38,595 nt of DNA from Chromatiaceae bacterium (GTDB taxonomy: Bacteria; Pseudomonadota; Gammaproteobacteria; Chromatiales; Chromatiaceae). The position numbers were made by a program, and so were the translations under genes. Positions 1 to 7,366 of the stretch are shown in pieces. The stretch is taken from the NCBI GenBank assembly GCA_027078745.1, contig JALWWO010000005.1, positions 35,696-74,290 of the forward strand, in the 5' to 3' direction. Position 1 is the first letter of the stretch; each line of letters starts with the position of its first letter. The notes under the pieces are model-generated. The model saw only the letters and a list, made by a program, of their open reading frames with translations, had not been told where the DNA came from and made no database searches.

Positions 1-254
1 GTATCGCCGTCACCGCCGGTATCACCGTCACCCCCGGTATCGCCACCATCGTTGTTACCACCGGAAAGGAACACCGTACTCGCATTGGCACAGCTTGCAT
101 AGATCCCTGTGGTATTTAAGAAAATACTCTCCGCTTCCAGGGAACATTCCCCCCTGAGCCCATCACTAAAGGTGAGGATGATAGAAGTTCCGTAAGCGGA
201 ACTGACTGTGCCCAGGAACAGGGCGAGGGCTGAGGCGATCGGTTTGGTATTCAT
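1..254 (-). CDS. Exported protein with Gly/Asp-rich repeat, 3' end outside window
   Basis: The reading frame opens at an ATG (complement of 252-254) and stays open to the left edge, so only about the first 84 residues are visible. It begins with a short basic stretch and a hydrophobic segment (MNTKPIASALALFLGTVSSA), which looks like a Sec signal peptide. A mature part with two cysteines follows, and then a low-complexity run of GGD/GD units (GGDTGGDGDTGGDGD) that continues past the edge. GGAG at 261-264 is a suitable ribosome binding site. Asp/Gly repeats of this kind occur as linkers or calcium-binding stretches in secreted proteins, but no family can be named from this fragment. The upstream neighbour on the same strand ends in a strong terminator, so this gene probably has its own promoter in 255-374. 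Confidence 0.7.
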   Translation of the reverse strand, partial: MNTKPIASALALFLGTVSSAYGTSIILTFSDGLRGECSLEAESIFLNTTGIYASCANASTVFLSGGNNDGGDTGGDGDTGGDGD

Positions 255-374
255 CCTAGGCTCCAGAAAATTCTGAGAACGAACATAAGGAAGTTCCTGC
301 AACTACATGAAAAAGCATACGATACTTCTTCCTCCTGTTCAAGCCTGTTCAAGAAGAACGCAACAGCGACCCAT

Positions 375-407
375 AAAAAAAAAGGCGGAGGGTTTCTCCC
401 CTCCGCC
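375..407 (-). terminator. Rho-independent terminator after the 506-aa secreted protein gene
   Basis: A perfect 9-bp stem (384-392 with 399-407, GGCGGAGGG/CCCTCCGCC) with a 6-nt loop is followed, reading the minus strand, by nine T residues (A run at 375-383). It lies 32 bp beyond the stop codon of the minus-strand gene ending at 439. Confidence 0.92.
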
Positions 408-438
408 CGATCGAGCAGCCCTTCGCTCGAGAGCCCGA

Positions 439-1959
439 CTAGCTCGTCAAGATCATGCGGTCGTAAGCATGGGCTTGCACGATGCCGTAGTTCAATACGC
501 CATTGCTGCTGGACACCCCGTTCTCCAGCGACTTGATGCCAAAACCGGTGACCGGCAAGCCATAGTAGCTGAAGTTCGCACCCTGTAGGATGGCACTAGG
601 ACTGGTAAAGGACAACCGCATCCACCCGCTGGTGAATCCCTGTGCTAGGGGGACACCGTAGAGGTTGTTTCCCCCTAGGACGCTGTTGTTCTGATCGAAG
701 GCAAGGATTTGGGTTTCCTGACAAATGGCGCTGCCCGGGGTCCCCGGTGGACGAGGCGAGAAGTCAATCCCATCGTCCACAACCTGCTTACCCTCCTCGC
801 GGTTATAGTAACCGAAGGCCACCTGCACGCAGGATTGCCCGTTACTGCCATCCTGGAAGAATTCTGCGAAGGGCATGGGAGCCACTTGGCCGGTGGCGAT
901 GTTCTCCGTGTCCACATAGAACTGCTTTGTGGGGAAGGTGATCACCCAGTCGGTCGCCGCATTGCTTCCGCCACCGATGGCATATTCATTGATGACGGTC
1001 GTTGCCATAAACAGGGAGCTGACAGCATCCGCTGTGCCTGGCCAGAAGAAATCTTCAATGGCGCCTGCCCCTGTGATCTGCAGTGAGCTAGCCGGGAAGG
1101 CATTGGTCAGATTCGGTGTAGAAGTGGCCGGATCCGCCATGATGTTATCCGGACAGGGATTGTTGAGATCTTCTTGCCCAAGGGGGATGGCCCCACAACC
1201 CGGATTGTAGAAATTCGCTAACATGTCTACGGGTATGCCGCCGGCAACCCCTGCATCCACCCGAATGAGGTTGGCAGCCACTTTGATGACGTTGAGCGGT
1301 TCGGAGAACTGAGAGGCTAGCGTGCTGCCATTTGTTCCAGTAGGCGGCGACTTGTAATCATTGATGATCTGATTGCAGTCCGCCGGTACCCCATTGCTGT
1401 CATGGACTGCGCCCGCGGAGAGTCGACCGGACAAAGGTTGGTCTACCCCCATGACGATGACTTCGAAATGACCGTCCTGGGTACGGGAAATGCTCGTGCT
1501 TCCGCCGTCTGCCCTGCCGTTTTGATCGTTGGATTCGTCGATGTAATCGCTGTTCGTGAAGCTGATTTGACGGGAGCCGTTGGGACCTGCGGGAAGGGCC
1601 GGCGCTGTACAGGTATTATCCCAAGTACGGATCACTGGGGTTTCCCCGTCGTCCCCCATGGTTACGATCCCTGTCCAAACATCGTTCGGGGACAAGAAGA
1701 TGTTGAAGTCACGCGCATCCCGCGTGTTGTCCGCTTCCCGGAAGCGCAGCTTCACCGCCACCACATACACATCTGAAGTATTCGTGATGCTGATCACGGT
1801 ATCGAACATGTTGGTGGCCGTGTAGTAAGACGCCAAGCCGACCTCGCCGAGCCCATTATCGGAAAAGTTAACCGCCTGGGCAGGTAGGGACGCGACGGAA
1901 GCGCCGAAAGCCACCGCCATGGCAGCTGTGAGCTTTCTGTATCGGAACGGATGCTTCAT
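439..1959 (-). CDS. Secreted protein of unknown function, 506 aa
   Basis: This protein starts with a clear Sec signal peptide (basic MKHPFRYRK, hydrophobic AMAVAFGASVASL, likely cleavage after PAQA near residue 29). The mature part looks beta-rich, Asn/Asp/Gly-rich and poor in cysteine. The N-terminal pattern 'ASYYTATNMFDTVISITN... VAVKLRFREADNTRDARDFNIFLSP.DVW' recurs in uncharacterised secreted or cell-surface proteins of gammaproteobacteria. That is family memory, not a search result, and no enzymatic motif is visible. An AAGGAG-like Shine-Dalgarno lies about 9 nt before the ATG, and a strong terminator follows at 375-407, so it is probably monocistronic. It could be a surface-layer or envelope protein; its function is not known. 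Confidence 0.88.
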   Translation of the reverse strand: MKHPFRYRKLTAAMAVAFGASVASLPAQAVNFSDNGLGEVGLASYYTATNMFDTVISITNTSDVYVVAVKLRFREADNTRDARDFNIFLSPNDVWTGIVTMGDDGETPVIRTWDNTCTAPALPAGPNGSRQISFTNSDYIDESNDQNGRADGGSTSISRTQDGHFEVIVMGVDQPLSGRLSAGAVHDSNGVPADCNQIINDYKSPPTGTNGSTLASQFSEPLNVIKVAANLIRVDAGVAGGIPVDMLANFYNPGCGAIPLGQEDLNNPCPDNIMADPATSTPNLTNAFPASSLQITGAGAIEDFFWPGTADAVSSLFMATTVINEYAIGGGSNAATDWVITFPTKQFYVDTENIATGQVAPMPFAEFFQDGSNGQSCVQVAFGYYNREEGKQVVDDGIDFSPRPPGTPGSAICQETQILAFDQNNSVLGGNNLYGVPLAQGFTSGWMRLSFTSPSAILQGANFSYYGLPVTGFGIKSLENGVSSSNGVLNYGIVQAHAYDRMILTS

Positions 1960-2119
1960 GTTGAAGATCTCCTTTAGGTTGACAGGATAAGCCAGAAGTT
2001 GATGTCATCGGCCGCGAGGCAATGCCAGGTCCGAGGGACTCCGCCGCAACTATACAACAGGTAGCGGAAGGGAGTATAGAGACCGCTTGCGCTTTCTGCT
2101 GCTGAATGGCGTGCACTCC

Positions 2120-2557
2120 CTATTCTCGGAGAAACCACCAATTCCCCTCCTTGAATATCCAGGTTTCTTTCACACCCCGACGGTTCTTGTATGCGCCTCC
2201 CATCGGCAGGGGGGCTTCATACTCCACCCAGAGCAGCACCTCGGCAGTCTCATCCGTAACCTTTACTTCCCGCACCTGCGCACCGTACCAGCGCACCTGA
2301 TGCCCGTACTTGCTGCGAAATGCTTCTAAAGAAGTGGTCGACCGGAAAGCGGGCGTTTCAAAGGCGTAGGCAGCCGCGAAATCCCCCCTCGCCAAAGCGC
2401 CCCACCGGGCTTCTGCCCTCGCCTTGATCTGTTGCTCTGGCGCCACGGCTTGCGAGGCAGGTTCTGGAGAACAACCACCGATTCCCCCGGCTAAGATCGT
2501 CAAGCCGACGATTAGGAGCAGACGTGGGGAAAGCCATAGTTTCACAGAACGCTCCAA
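2120..2557 (-). CDS. Small lipoprotein, NTF2-like shape, unknown function
   Basis: The 145-residue protein has an N-terminal hydrophobic segment (LLLIVGLTILAGGIGGC) ending in Cys, consistent with a lipobox and lipidation by Lgt/LspA. The mature domain (about residues 40-145) contains 'ARWGALARGDFAAAYAF.TPAFRS' and ends in 'KETWIFKEGNWWFLRE'. This layout is common in small secreted NTF2-like (DUF4019/SnoaL-type) proteins. No catalytic residue can be assigned. It lies upstream of the 506-aa secreted protein on the same strand, separated by 160 bp, so co-transcription is possible but not shown. Membrane anchoring is a firm prediction; fold assignment is a guess. Confidence 0.8.
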   Translation of the reverse strand: MERSVKLWLSPRLLLIVGLTILAGGIGGCSPEPASQAVAPEQQIKARAEARWGALARGDFAAAYAFETPAFRSTTSLEAFRSKYGHQVRWYGAQVREVKVTDETAEVLLWVEYEAPLPMGGAYKNRRGVKETWIFKEGNWWFLRE

Positions 2558-2907
2558 TTATAGCTGCTAACTGGTTGATGGTGGGGATTGCATTCAGTAT
2601 AAAACCCGCTGCATCCGCTGAAAAGACCTAGCATCAAGGCTGCCTCTGCAACCCTCAGAGCAGCATACTATCATACTGTGAAGGAAAAGCAACAATATTT
2701 TTTTGCCACATTCCCCGCGCTGCATCCGAGATGGCCCGTCGCTCGGAAAGCAAGGGCTAGAAAAGACTAGAGGCGATGGGACACGCGGACAGAAGGCGAG
2801 AAAGAGTGGTATATAGGCAACAATCGCTCTTTCCATTGAATATTAGTATATTATTAACCTATACTATATTGGCTTATCCGAAAAGATCCTGTTTAGGAGC
2901 CACAGAA
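2558..2907. other. 350-bp divergent intergenic region
   Basis: No credible gene is visible in this gap between a minus-strand lipoprotein gene and the plus-strand CZB gene. An open frame runs through its right part, but it is only the upstream extension of the CZB frame. The segment 2840-2880 is strongly AT-rich and carries a sigma-70-like promoter, listed separately. The middle part (2640-2830) shows no tRNA fold or clear terminator by eye. A small RNA or long 5' leader cannot be excluded. Confidence 0.5.
2836..2865 (+). promoter_or_regulatory. Sigma-70-type promoter for the CZB gene
   Basis: TTGAAT at 2836-2841 and TATACT at 2860-2865 are separated by 18 bp within the most AT-rich stretch of the region. 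Transcription would begin near 2872, about 35 nt before the ATG at 2908. Confidence 0.6.
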
Positions 2908-3297
2908 ATGCACGCCCATACGATCGCCCAGCACACTCCCTTCTTCTTTCAACGTCTCAATGATCACGTGCAGTATCTCCGCAAGCTACAGGCTGCGATT
3001 GAGAGAAAGGAGGAATCCAACTTTTGCGGTATCGACTCCCAGAACTGCAGACTCGGTCAATGGCTCTACGGTACCGGCCCAGAAGAGGTGCAACATCTGG
3101 ATGCAGAAAGCCGCGAACTATTCGCAAAGCTTTTCAAACCCCATGAAGCGTTCCATCTTGCTGGCCAGCGAGCTTTGCAGGCACAACAGGCAGGGGATGA
3201 AGAGGCGGTACGGCAGGCGCTGGGGGAAATGACCCAACTTTCCGCCGTTTTAGTCGATCTGCTCATCGAACTGGACAGACGTTGCGAGCATCTCTAA
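2908..3297 (+). CDS. Stand-alone CZB (chemoreceptor zinc-binding) domain protein
   Basis: The 129-residue soluble protein consists almost entirely of a CZB domain. The zinc ligands expected for the family are visible: His20 in 'NDHVQYL', Cys47 in 'CRLGQWLYG', and His79/His83 in 'HEAFH'. CZB domains usually sit at the C-terminus of chemoreceptors or diguanylate cyclases and sense zinc or hypochlorous acid through the 3His/1Cys site. Here there is no attached output domain. The start is set by AGGAG at 2895-2899, 8 nt before the ATG; the same frame extends upstream but without a better start. wecB follows after 48 bp on the same strand, with no obvious functional link. It may act on a receptor or cyclase encoded elsewhere. 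Confidence 0.87.
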   Translation: MHAHTIAQHTPFFFQRLNDHVQYLRKLQAAIERKEESNFCGIDSQNCRLGQWLYGTGPEEVQHLDAESRELFAKLFKPHEAFHLAGQRALQAQQAGDEEAVRQALGEMTQLSAVLVDLLIELDRRCEHL

Positions 3298-3345
3298 GGA
3301 GAGTTCGGTGAAGCGCTGAGTTGCCTGCCTGAGTCTCCGGCGCCG

Positions 3346-4470
3346 ATGAAAAACGTGATCGCCGTGTTCGGCACCCGCCCAGAAGCGATCAAGATGATTC
3401 CCGTGGTCAGGGCGATCCGTAGACTCGAGGGGATCCGATGTCAAGTCTGCGTGACTGCCCAACATCGGGAAATGCTCGATCAAATCTTAGAGCTGTTTGA
3501 GATCGTTCCAGAGGAAGATCTGGATATCATGGAGATAGGGCAGGATCTCACCAGCATCACAGTCAAAGCGCTGCAGGGATTGCAGCGAGTCTTCCGGCGG
3601 GAAAACCCAGATCGGATCCTGGTTCACGGGGATACCACGACCACCTTTGCCGCTGCTCTGGCCGCCTATTACCAGCGGATTCCGGTGGCTCATGTGGAAG
3701 CAGGATTGCGAACGGGCAATCCCTATGCCCCTTGGCCGGAGGAAATCAACCGCCGATTGACCGCCGGCATCGCAGATCTGCACTTTGCCCCCACCGAACA
3801 AGCCCGGGAAAATCTGCTGCGGGAAAATATCCCCCCGTCGAACATTTTTGTCACCGGCAACACGGTCATCGACGCTCTGCTGTCCGTCGTGCAGCGGATT
3901 CACGAGGATGCTGCACTGCAACAACAGTTGCAACAGCGGTTTTCCTTTTTAGATCCGAAAAAAAAGCTGATCTTGGTTACCGCCCATCGCAGGGAAAATT
4001 TTGGCGAAGGCTTCGAAAACATCGGAAAAGCCCTCGCTCATCTCAGCCAGCGGGAAGGGGTGCAGATCGTCTATCCGGTTCATCTCAATCCTCGGGTGCG
4101 GGAGCCCATCTTTCGCTGGGTTGGGGATCGACCCAGCGTGCATCTCATCGGTCCCTTGGATTACCTTCCGTTCATCTACCTGATGCAGCGCGCCCATCTC
4201 ATCCTGACGGATTCCGGGGGCATTCAGGAAGAAGCCCCCGGGTTGGGGAAGCCCATTCTCGTCCTGCGGGAAACCACGGAGCGACCGGAAGCGCTGGCAG
4301 CGGGCACTGTGCGGTTGGTGGGCACGGATCCAGAAAGGATTGTTCAGGAAACGATGCGATTGCTGGAAGATGAGGCGGCCTATATGGCGATGCGTTTCGC
4401 TCAGAACCCCTATGGAGATGGTAAGGCAAGTCAGCGCATCGCTGCGATCTTAACGCACGCTTTGGGCTAG
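3346..4470 (+). CDS. wecB: UDP-N-acetylglucosamine 2-epimerase (non-hydrolysing)
   Basis: This cytoplasmic enzyme interconverts UDP-GlcNAc and UDP-ManNAc, supplying ManNAc-type sugars for surface polysaccharides. The 374-residue length matches the family (about 376 in E. coli). Recognisable motifs are '[10 protein letters not shown]' at the N-terminus, '[16 protein letters not shown]' and '[18 protein letters not shown]' in the first Rossmann domain, '[10 protein letters not shown]' mid-protein, and '[12 protein letters not shown]' in the C-terminal nucleotide-binding domain. Its usual partner WecC is not in the window, so the gene is isolated from a polysaccharide cluster. Its stop codon overlaps the stop of the convergent small gene in a shared CTAG at 4467-4470. 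Confidence 0.96.
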   Translation: MKNVIAVFGTRPEAIKMIPVVRAIRRLEGIRCQVCVTAQHREMLDQILELFEIVPEEDLDIMEIGQDLTSITVKALQGLQRVFRRENPDRILVHGDTTTTFAAALAAYYQRIPVAHVEAGLRTGNPYAPWPEEINRRLTAGIADLHFAPTEQARENLLRENIPPSNIFVTGNTVIDALLSVVQRIHEDAALQQQLQQRFSFLDPKKKLILVTAHRRENFGEGFENIGKALAHLSQREGVQIVYPVHLNPRVREPIFRWVGDRPSVHLIGPLDYLPFIYLMQRAHLILTDSGGIQEEAPGLGKPILVLRETTERPEALAAGTVRLVGTDPERIVQETMRLLEDEAAYMAMRFAQNPYGDGKASQRIAAILTHALG

Positions 4471-4670
4471 TCGGTCGCACAGCGTCCCGCGTACACCGCC
4501 ATGATCTGCTGCAGTTCGCCCAGCACCCAAAGGCGATCCGCTGAGCTTAGGCATTGGACTTCTCGCAGAATTTCTCCCTGCTGCAAGCGTTCGATTGCTC
4601 GCCAAACCTGACGACAGCCCTTCGCGCAGAGGGATTCCAAGGCCTGTTCTCGGGAAGGGATGGATGACAT
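4467..4670 (-). CDS. Conserved-looking small protein, 67 aa, unknown function
   Basis: The small helical protein has the pattern '[23 protein letters not shown]', '[20 protein letters not shown]'. From memory, short proteins with an 'L..GC..V...I..LE.G' start and a final 'VL.EL..IMAVY' occur in related gammaproteobacteria, so I think it is real rather than a shadow frame. The start is uncertain: ATG at 4670 (chosen) or 4682, with GGAG lying very close to the first. It runs opposite to wecB and shares a CTAG double stop with it. Its start is only about 10 bp from the divergent phosphopantetheinyl transferase start. Function is unknown. Confidence 0.55.
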   Translation of the reverse strand: MSSIPSREQALESLCAKGCRQVWRAIERLQQGEILREVQCLSSADRLWVLGELQQIMAVYAGRCATD

Positions 4671-4680
4671 ACTCCAAAGC

Positions 4681-5397
4681 ATGGGAACGATCGAAATTCT
4701 AGAACAAGCAGATCCCAAGGCAACCGCACTTCCCCAGCTCTCTTGGTCTCGGGAGCATCGCGTACCCCCCTTAGCTTCGGAGACCTTGCACCTCTGGAAG
4801 ATCGATTGCTCTGCTTCAGAACCCGTTGGTTTTTCCCTGCTCTCCCCAGAAGAGCGCCGGCGGGCGGAGCGATTGCCCAGCCGCCAGCAGATCCGCTGGA
4901 TTCATGCCCATGTAGGATTGCGTCGCATCCTCTCCCGCTATCTCGGTCAACCCCCGCGCGCGATCCGCTTTCTCCGAAGTCCTTCGGGAAAACCCTTCCT
5001 AGCGGAAGCTGCGCTATCCTTCAATCTGACCACCGCCGCCAGGCTCGCCTTGGTAGTGCTGCATCCCAGCCAGCCTATTGGAATTGACTGCGAACGGCTG
5101 CGCCCCCTGCCCCGCCACGCTGCGATCGCCCGCCGGTTTCTCGGTGTGGAAGTAGCGCAGAAAATCCAGCAGGCACCACCGGAAGCGCGCGCGCAGCTCT
5201 TTTTCCTCGCTTGGACTGCCTTAGAAGCTCGGGTCAAAGCAGACGGGCGAGGTCTGTTCCACCGCCAGGAATCCCCGATGCCATCCTTTCCCGTGCAACA
5301 CTGCATCCCCGAATCGGGCTATCTTGCAGCGATTGCTGGTTCGTCCCTGCCCCCGTTGGTGAAGTGGCAGACTTTTTCCCTAGATCTGCAATGCTGA
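4681..5397 (+). CDS. 4'-phosphopantetheinyl transferase, Sfp/HetI type
   Basis: Such enzymes move the phosphopantetheine arm of CoA onto a serine of acyl or peptidyl carrier proteins. The family's three landmarks are present but slightly altered: a substrate-binding stretch 'RSPSGKPFL', 'LSFNLTTAARLAL' (usually FNxSHS/T), the metal-binding 'GIDCERL' (usually GVDIE), and 'FFLAWTALEARVKADGRGL' (usual W.xKEAxxKAxGxGL). The length of about 238 residues is normal for the Sfp class. The ATG at 4681 is chosen; an in-frame ATG at 4660 is equally open and would overlap the divergent small gene. Downstream uppP begins 15 bp after the stop. No polyketide or peptide synthetase is nearby, so the carrier-protein partner is unknown. 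Confidence 0.82.
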   Translation: MGTIEILEQADPKATALPQLSWSREHRVPPLASETLHLWKIDCSASEPVGFSLLSPEERRRAERLPSRQQIRWIHAHVGLRRILSRYLGQPPRAIRFLRSPSGKPFLAEAALSFNLTTAARLALVVLHPSQPIGIDCERLRPLPRHAAIARRFLGVEVAQKIQQAPPEARAQLFFLAWTALEARVKADGRGLFHRQESPMPSFPVQHCIPESGYLAAIAGSSLPPLVKWQTFSLDLQC

Positions 5398-5412
5398 ATT
5401 TTGGAGAATGCT

Positions 5413-6222
5413 TTGGATAGCCTACCGATTCTTTCCCTCGCCCTGATCCAGGGGCTGACGGAATTTCTACCCATTTCCAGCTCCGCCCATCTGCTCCTCG
5501 CACCGCTGATCTACGGTGCCGAATTGCAGAACCTCGCCTTCGATGTAGCCTTGCATCTGGGCACCTTGGCCGCAGTCTTGATCTATTTCCGCCAAGAGAT
5601 CGGCGCCATGCTCGACGCCCTCTGGCAGTCAGCGAAGGCGCGGCGGCTCGTTTCCCCGCAGGCTCAGTTGGGCGCCATGCTCTTCTTGGCGACCCTGCCC
5701 CTGTTGGTCCTCGGCCTGCCCCTCAAGCAGGTCCTCGACGTGCTCCGCGCCCAGCCCCAGTTGCTGCCTCTGGTGATCGCTGCGACCACCATCAGTTTCG
5801 GGGGGTTGCTCTGGGTCGCAGATGTGAAGGGTTCCAGACATCGAGATGAATACAGTCTAAGCCCCTGGGATGCCCTGATCATCGGTTGTTCACAAGCGGT
5901 CGCTATCATCCCGGGCACTTCTCGTTCCGGTATCACCATCACTGCCGGGCTATTTTTAGGACTGAGCCGCCGGGCTGCCTCCCGGTTTTCCTTTCTCCTC
6001 TCTATCCCGACTATCCTCATGGCAGGTGGCCTGGAGAGCCTAGCACTCGTCCGATCCCCACAGCCCGTGGACTGGGCTGCTTTGGGCTTGGGGGCTTCCG
6101 CTGCCTTCGCAGTCGCCTATGGCTGCATCCATTTTTTCCTTCGCTTGATCGAACGCGTGGGCATGTTGCCCTTTGTCCTCTATCGCCTTCTGTTGGGGGC
6201 TGTGCTCCTGCTGCTGTTCTGA
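5413..6222 (+). CDS. uppP: Undecaprenyl-diphosphatase
   Basis: This integral membrane enzyme dephosphorylates undecaprenyl diphosphate to recycle the lipid carrier for peptidoglycan and other polymers, and confers some bacitracin tolerance. Diagnostic motifs are 'QGLTEFLPISSSAH' near the N-terminus (the Q/ExxxE catalytic region) and 'IIPGTSRSGITITAG' (the PGxSRS motif), with about eight hydrophobic segments. The length of 269 aa is typical. TTG at 5413 is chosen because GGAG at 5403-5406 sits 6 nt before it; a TTG at 5401 in the same frame has no binding site. The stop TGA overlaps the rimI start (TGATG at 6220-6224), which indicates translational coupling. Confidence 0.95.
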   Translation: MDSLPILSLALIQGLTEFLPISSSAHLLLAPLIYGAELQNLAFDVALHLGTLAAVLIYFRQEIGAMLDALWQSAKARRLVSPQAQLGAMLFLATLPLLVLGLPLKQVLDVLRAQPQLLPLVIAATTISFGGLLWVADVKGSRHRDEYSLSPWDALIIGCSQAVAIIPGTSRSGITITAGLFLGLSRRAASRFSFLLSIPTILMAGGLESLALVRSPQPVDWAALGLGASAAFAVAYGCIHFFLRLIERVGMLPFVLYRLLLGAVLLLLF

Positions 6223-6707
6223 TGGCGCCCTCTGTCCAGCTTCGACCCATGCGGAAGGGGGATCTGCCCGCCGTGATGGCCATCGAACGCATGGCCTATT
6301 CCCATCCTTGGACAGCATCTATCCTAGAAGACTGCCTGCGCATGCAGAACTATGCCTGTTGGGTGGGACTGATAGACGGGAAGATCGCAGGCTATGGCAT
6401 CTTATCCATCGCCGCCGGGGAATGCCATCTCCTCAATCTCTGCGTGCATCCCGATCAGCAGGGCAATGGACTGGGGCGCATCCTGTTGCGCCACCTGTTA
6501 GCCCTCGCCCGCCGTCGGGGTGCGGACACAGCCTTTCTGGAAGTCCGAAGTTCTAATCGGATCGCTCGGAAGCTCTATGCCTCTGAAGGGTTCTGCGAGA
6601 TCGGCCGGCGGCGGGGCTATTACCCTCATCCCCAGGGCCGAGAAGACGCCATCCTCATGGCGCGTGCCTTGCTGCCCGTCCTAGAATTCGAGGAAATCCC
6701 CTCCTAG
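6222..6707 (+). CDS. rimI: Ribosomal-protein S18 alanine N-acetyltransferase
   Basis: This GNAT-family acetyltransferase acetylates the N-terminal alanine of ribosomal protein S18. The acetyl-CoA binding loop is visible as 'QQGNGLGRILL', followed by 'FLEVRSSNRIARKLYASEGF', and the family signature 'RRRGYYPHPQGREDAILM' closes the domain. Length is 161 aa, slightly longer than the E. coli enzyme because of a C-terminal tail. The ATG at 6222 shares one base with the uppP stop. Its 3' end overlaps the convergent lolA gene by 27 bp. RimI more often neighbours tsaB, which is not in this window. Confidence 0.93.
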   Translation: MAPSVQLRPMRKGDLPAVMAIERMAYSHPWTASILEDCLRMQNYACWVGLIDGKIAGYGILSIAAGECHLLNLCVHPDQQGNGLGRILLRHLLALARRRGADTAFLEVRSSNRIARKLYASEGFCEIGRRRGYYPHPQGREDAILMARALLPVLEFEEIPS

Positions 6708-7337
6708 AGGCAGCTCCATCTGGAACAGATCCTCGGAGAGGGGCGGATTCCGCCGCAGATGCTGGAAGCTGAAGCGGGAGAGCTGGCCGAAATGATCTTC
6801 CATGAGCAAGGTATCCAGTTGCCCCCGAAGAAAACCCACCCGGATGCGCCGGATTTGTCCTTCCTGCCGAGGTTGTAGCTCCACCCAATCCCGCTGATCC
6901 CCCGCATCCCAGGGCAGGATGCGGAACAGCCGCTCCAAGGGGGCGTTGCTGATGAGCAGTTGGGCCGGTGTGCCCTGAAGGGCGGTTTTCTGATCCTGAT
7001 GGGCGATCTGATCTAATTCGGGATCCTGCAACCAGACCCGTTCCCCGTCAGCGATGATGAGCTGTGCATGGGGTTCATGGTATTCCCAACGGAACCGTCC
7101 GGGGCGTTTCAGATAGAGGGTGCCTCGGGATTCGATCATCCGTCCGCCGTCCGCGCTCAAGCTGATCTGGAGGAAATCTGCCTGCAAGCTGTGCAGATTC
7201 TGGAGAAAGTGCCGCAGCGCCCGTTCTCCGGTAGCAGATAGGGCGGGAAGGGCAGCGCAGAGCAGTGAGAAAAAAGCGAAGCCCGCCAGGGTGGGTTTTC
7301 GTAAAAATGCGCTAAGCTTCTCTTTTATCGGCTTCAT
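6681..7337 (-). CDS. lolA: Outer-membrane lipoprotein carrier protein
   Basis: LolA is the periplasmic chaperone that receives lipoproteins from LolCDE and passes them to LolB at the outer membrane. The 218-residue protein starts with a long signal peptide ending about 'PALSA' (residue 35). The mature part has the LolA pattern 'LRHFLQNLHSLQADFLQ', 'SRGTLYLKRPGRFRWEY' and 'QLIIADGERVWLQDPELDQ'. It is transcribed convergently with rimI, overlapping 27 bp at the 3' end. Its start is only 29 bp from the divergent SPFH gene, so its promoter must overlap that gene. The usual ftsK neighbour is absent. Confidence 0.94.
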   Translation of the reverse strand: MKPIKEKLSAFLRKPTLAGFAFFSLLCAALPALSATGERALRHFLQNLHSLQADFLQISLSADGGRMIESRGTLYLKRPGRFRWEYHEPHAQLIIADGERVWLQDPELDQIAHQDQKTALQGTPAQLLISNAPLERLFRILPWDAGDQRDWVELQPRQEGQIRRIRVGFLRGQLDTLLMEDHFGQLSRFSFQHLRRNPPLSEDLFQMELPLGGDFLEF

Positions 7338-7366
7338 AAGCTACTTATTTCCTACAGAGAGAGACC

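Noticed and set aside
307-588. Plus-strand 93-codon frame
   Set aside because: It crosses the minus-strand terminator and runs into the 3' end of the 506-aa gene; low-complexity lysine/arginine content and no binding site.
5886-6221. N-terminal extension of the rimI frame inside uppP
   Set aside because: It reads out of frame through uppP; the RimI homology begins at 6222.
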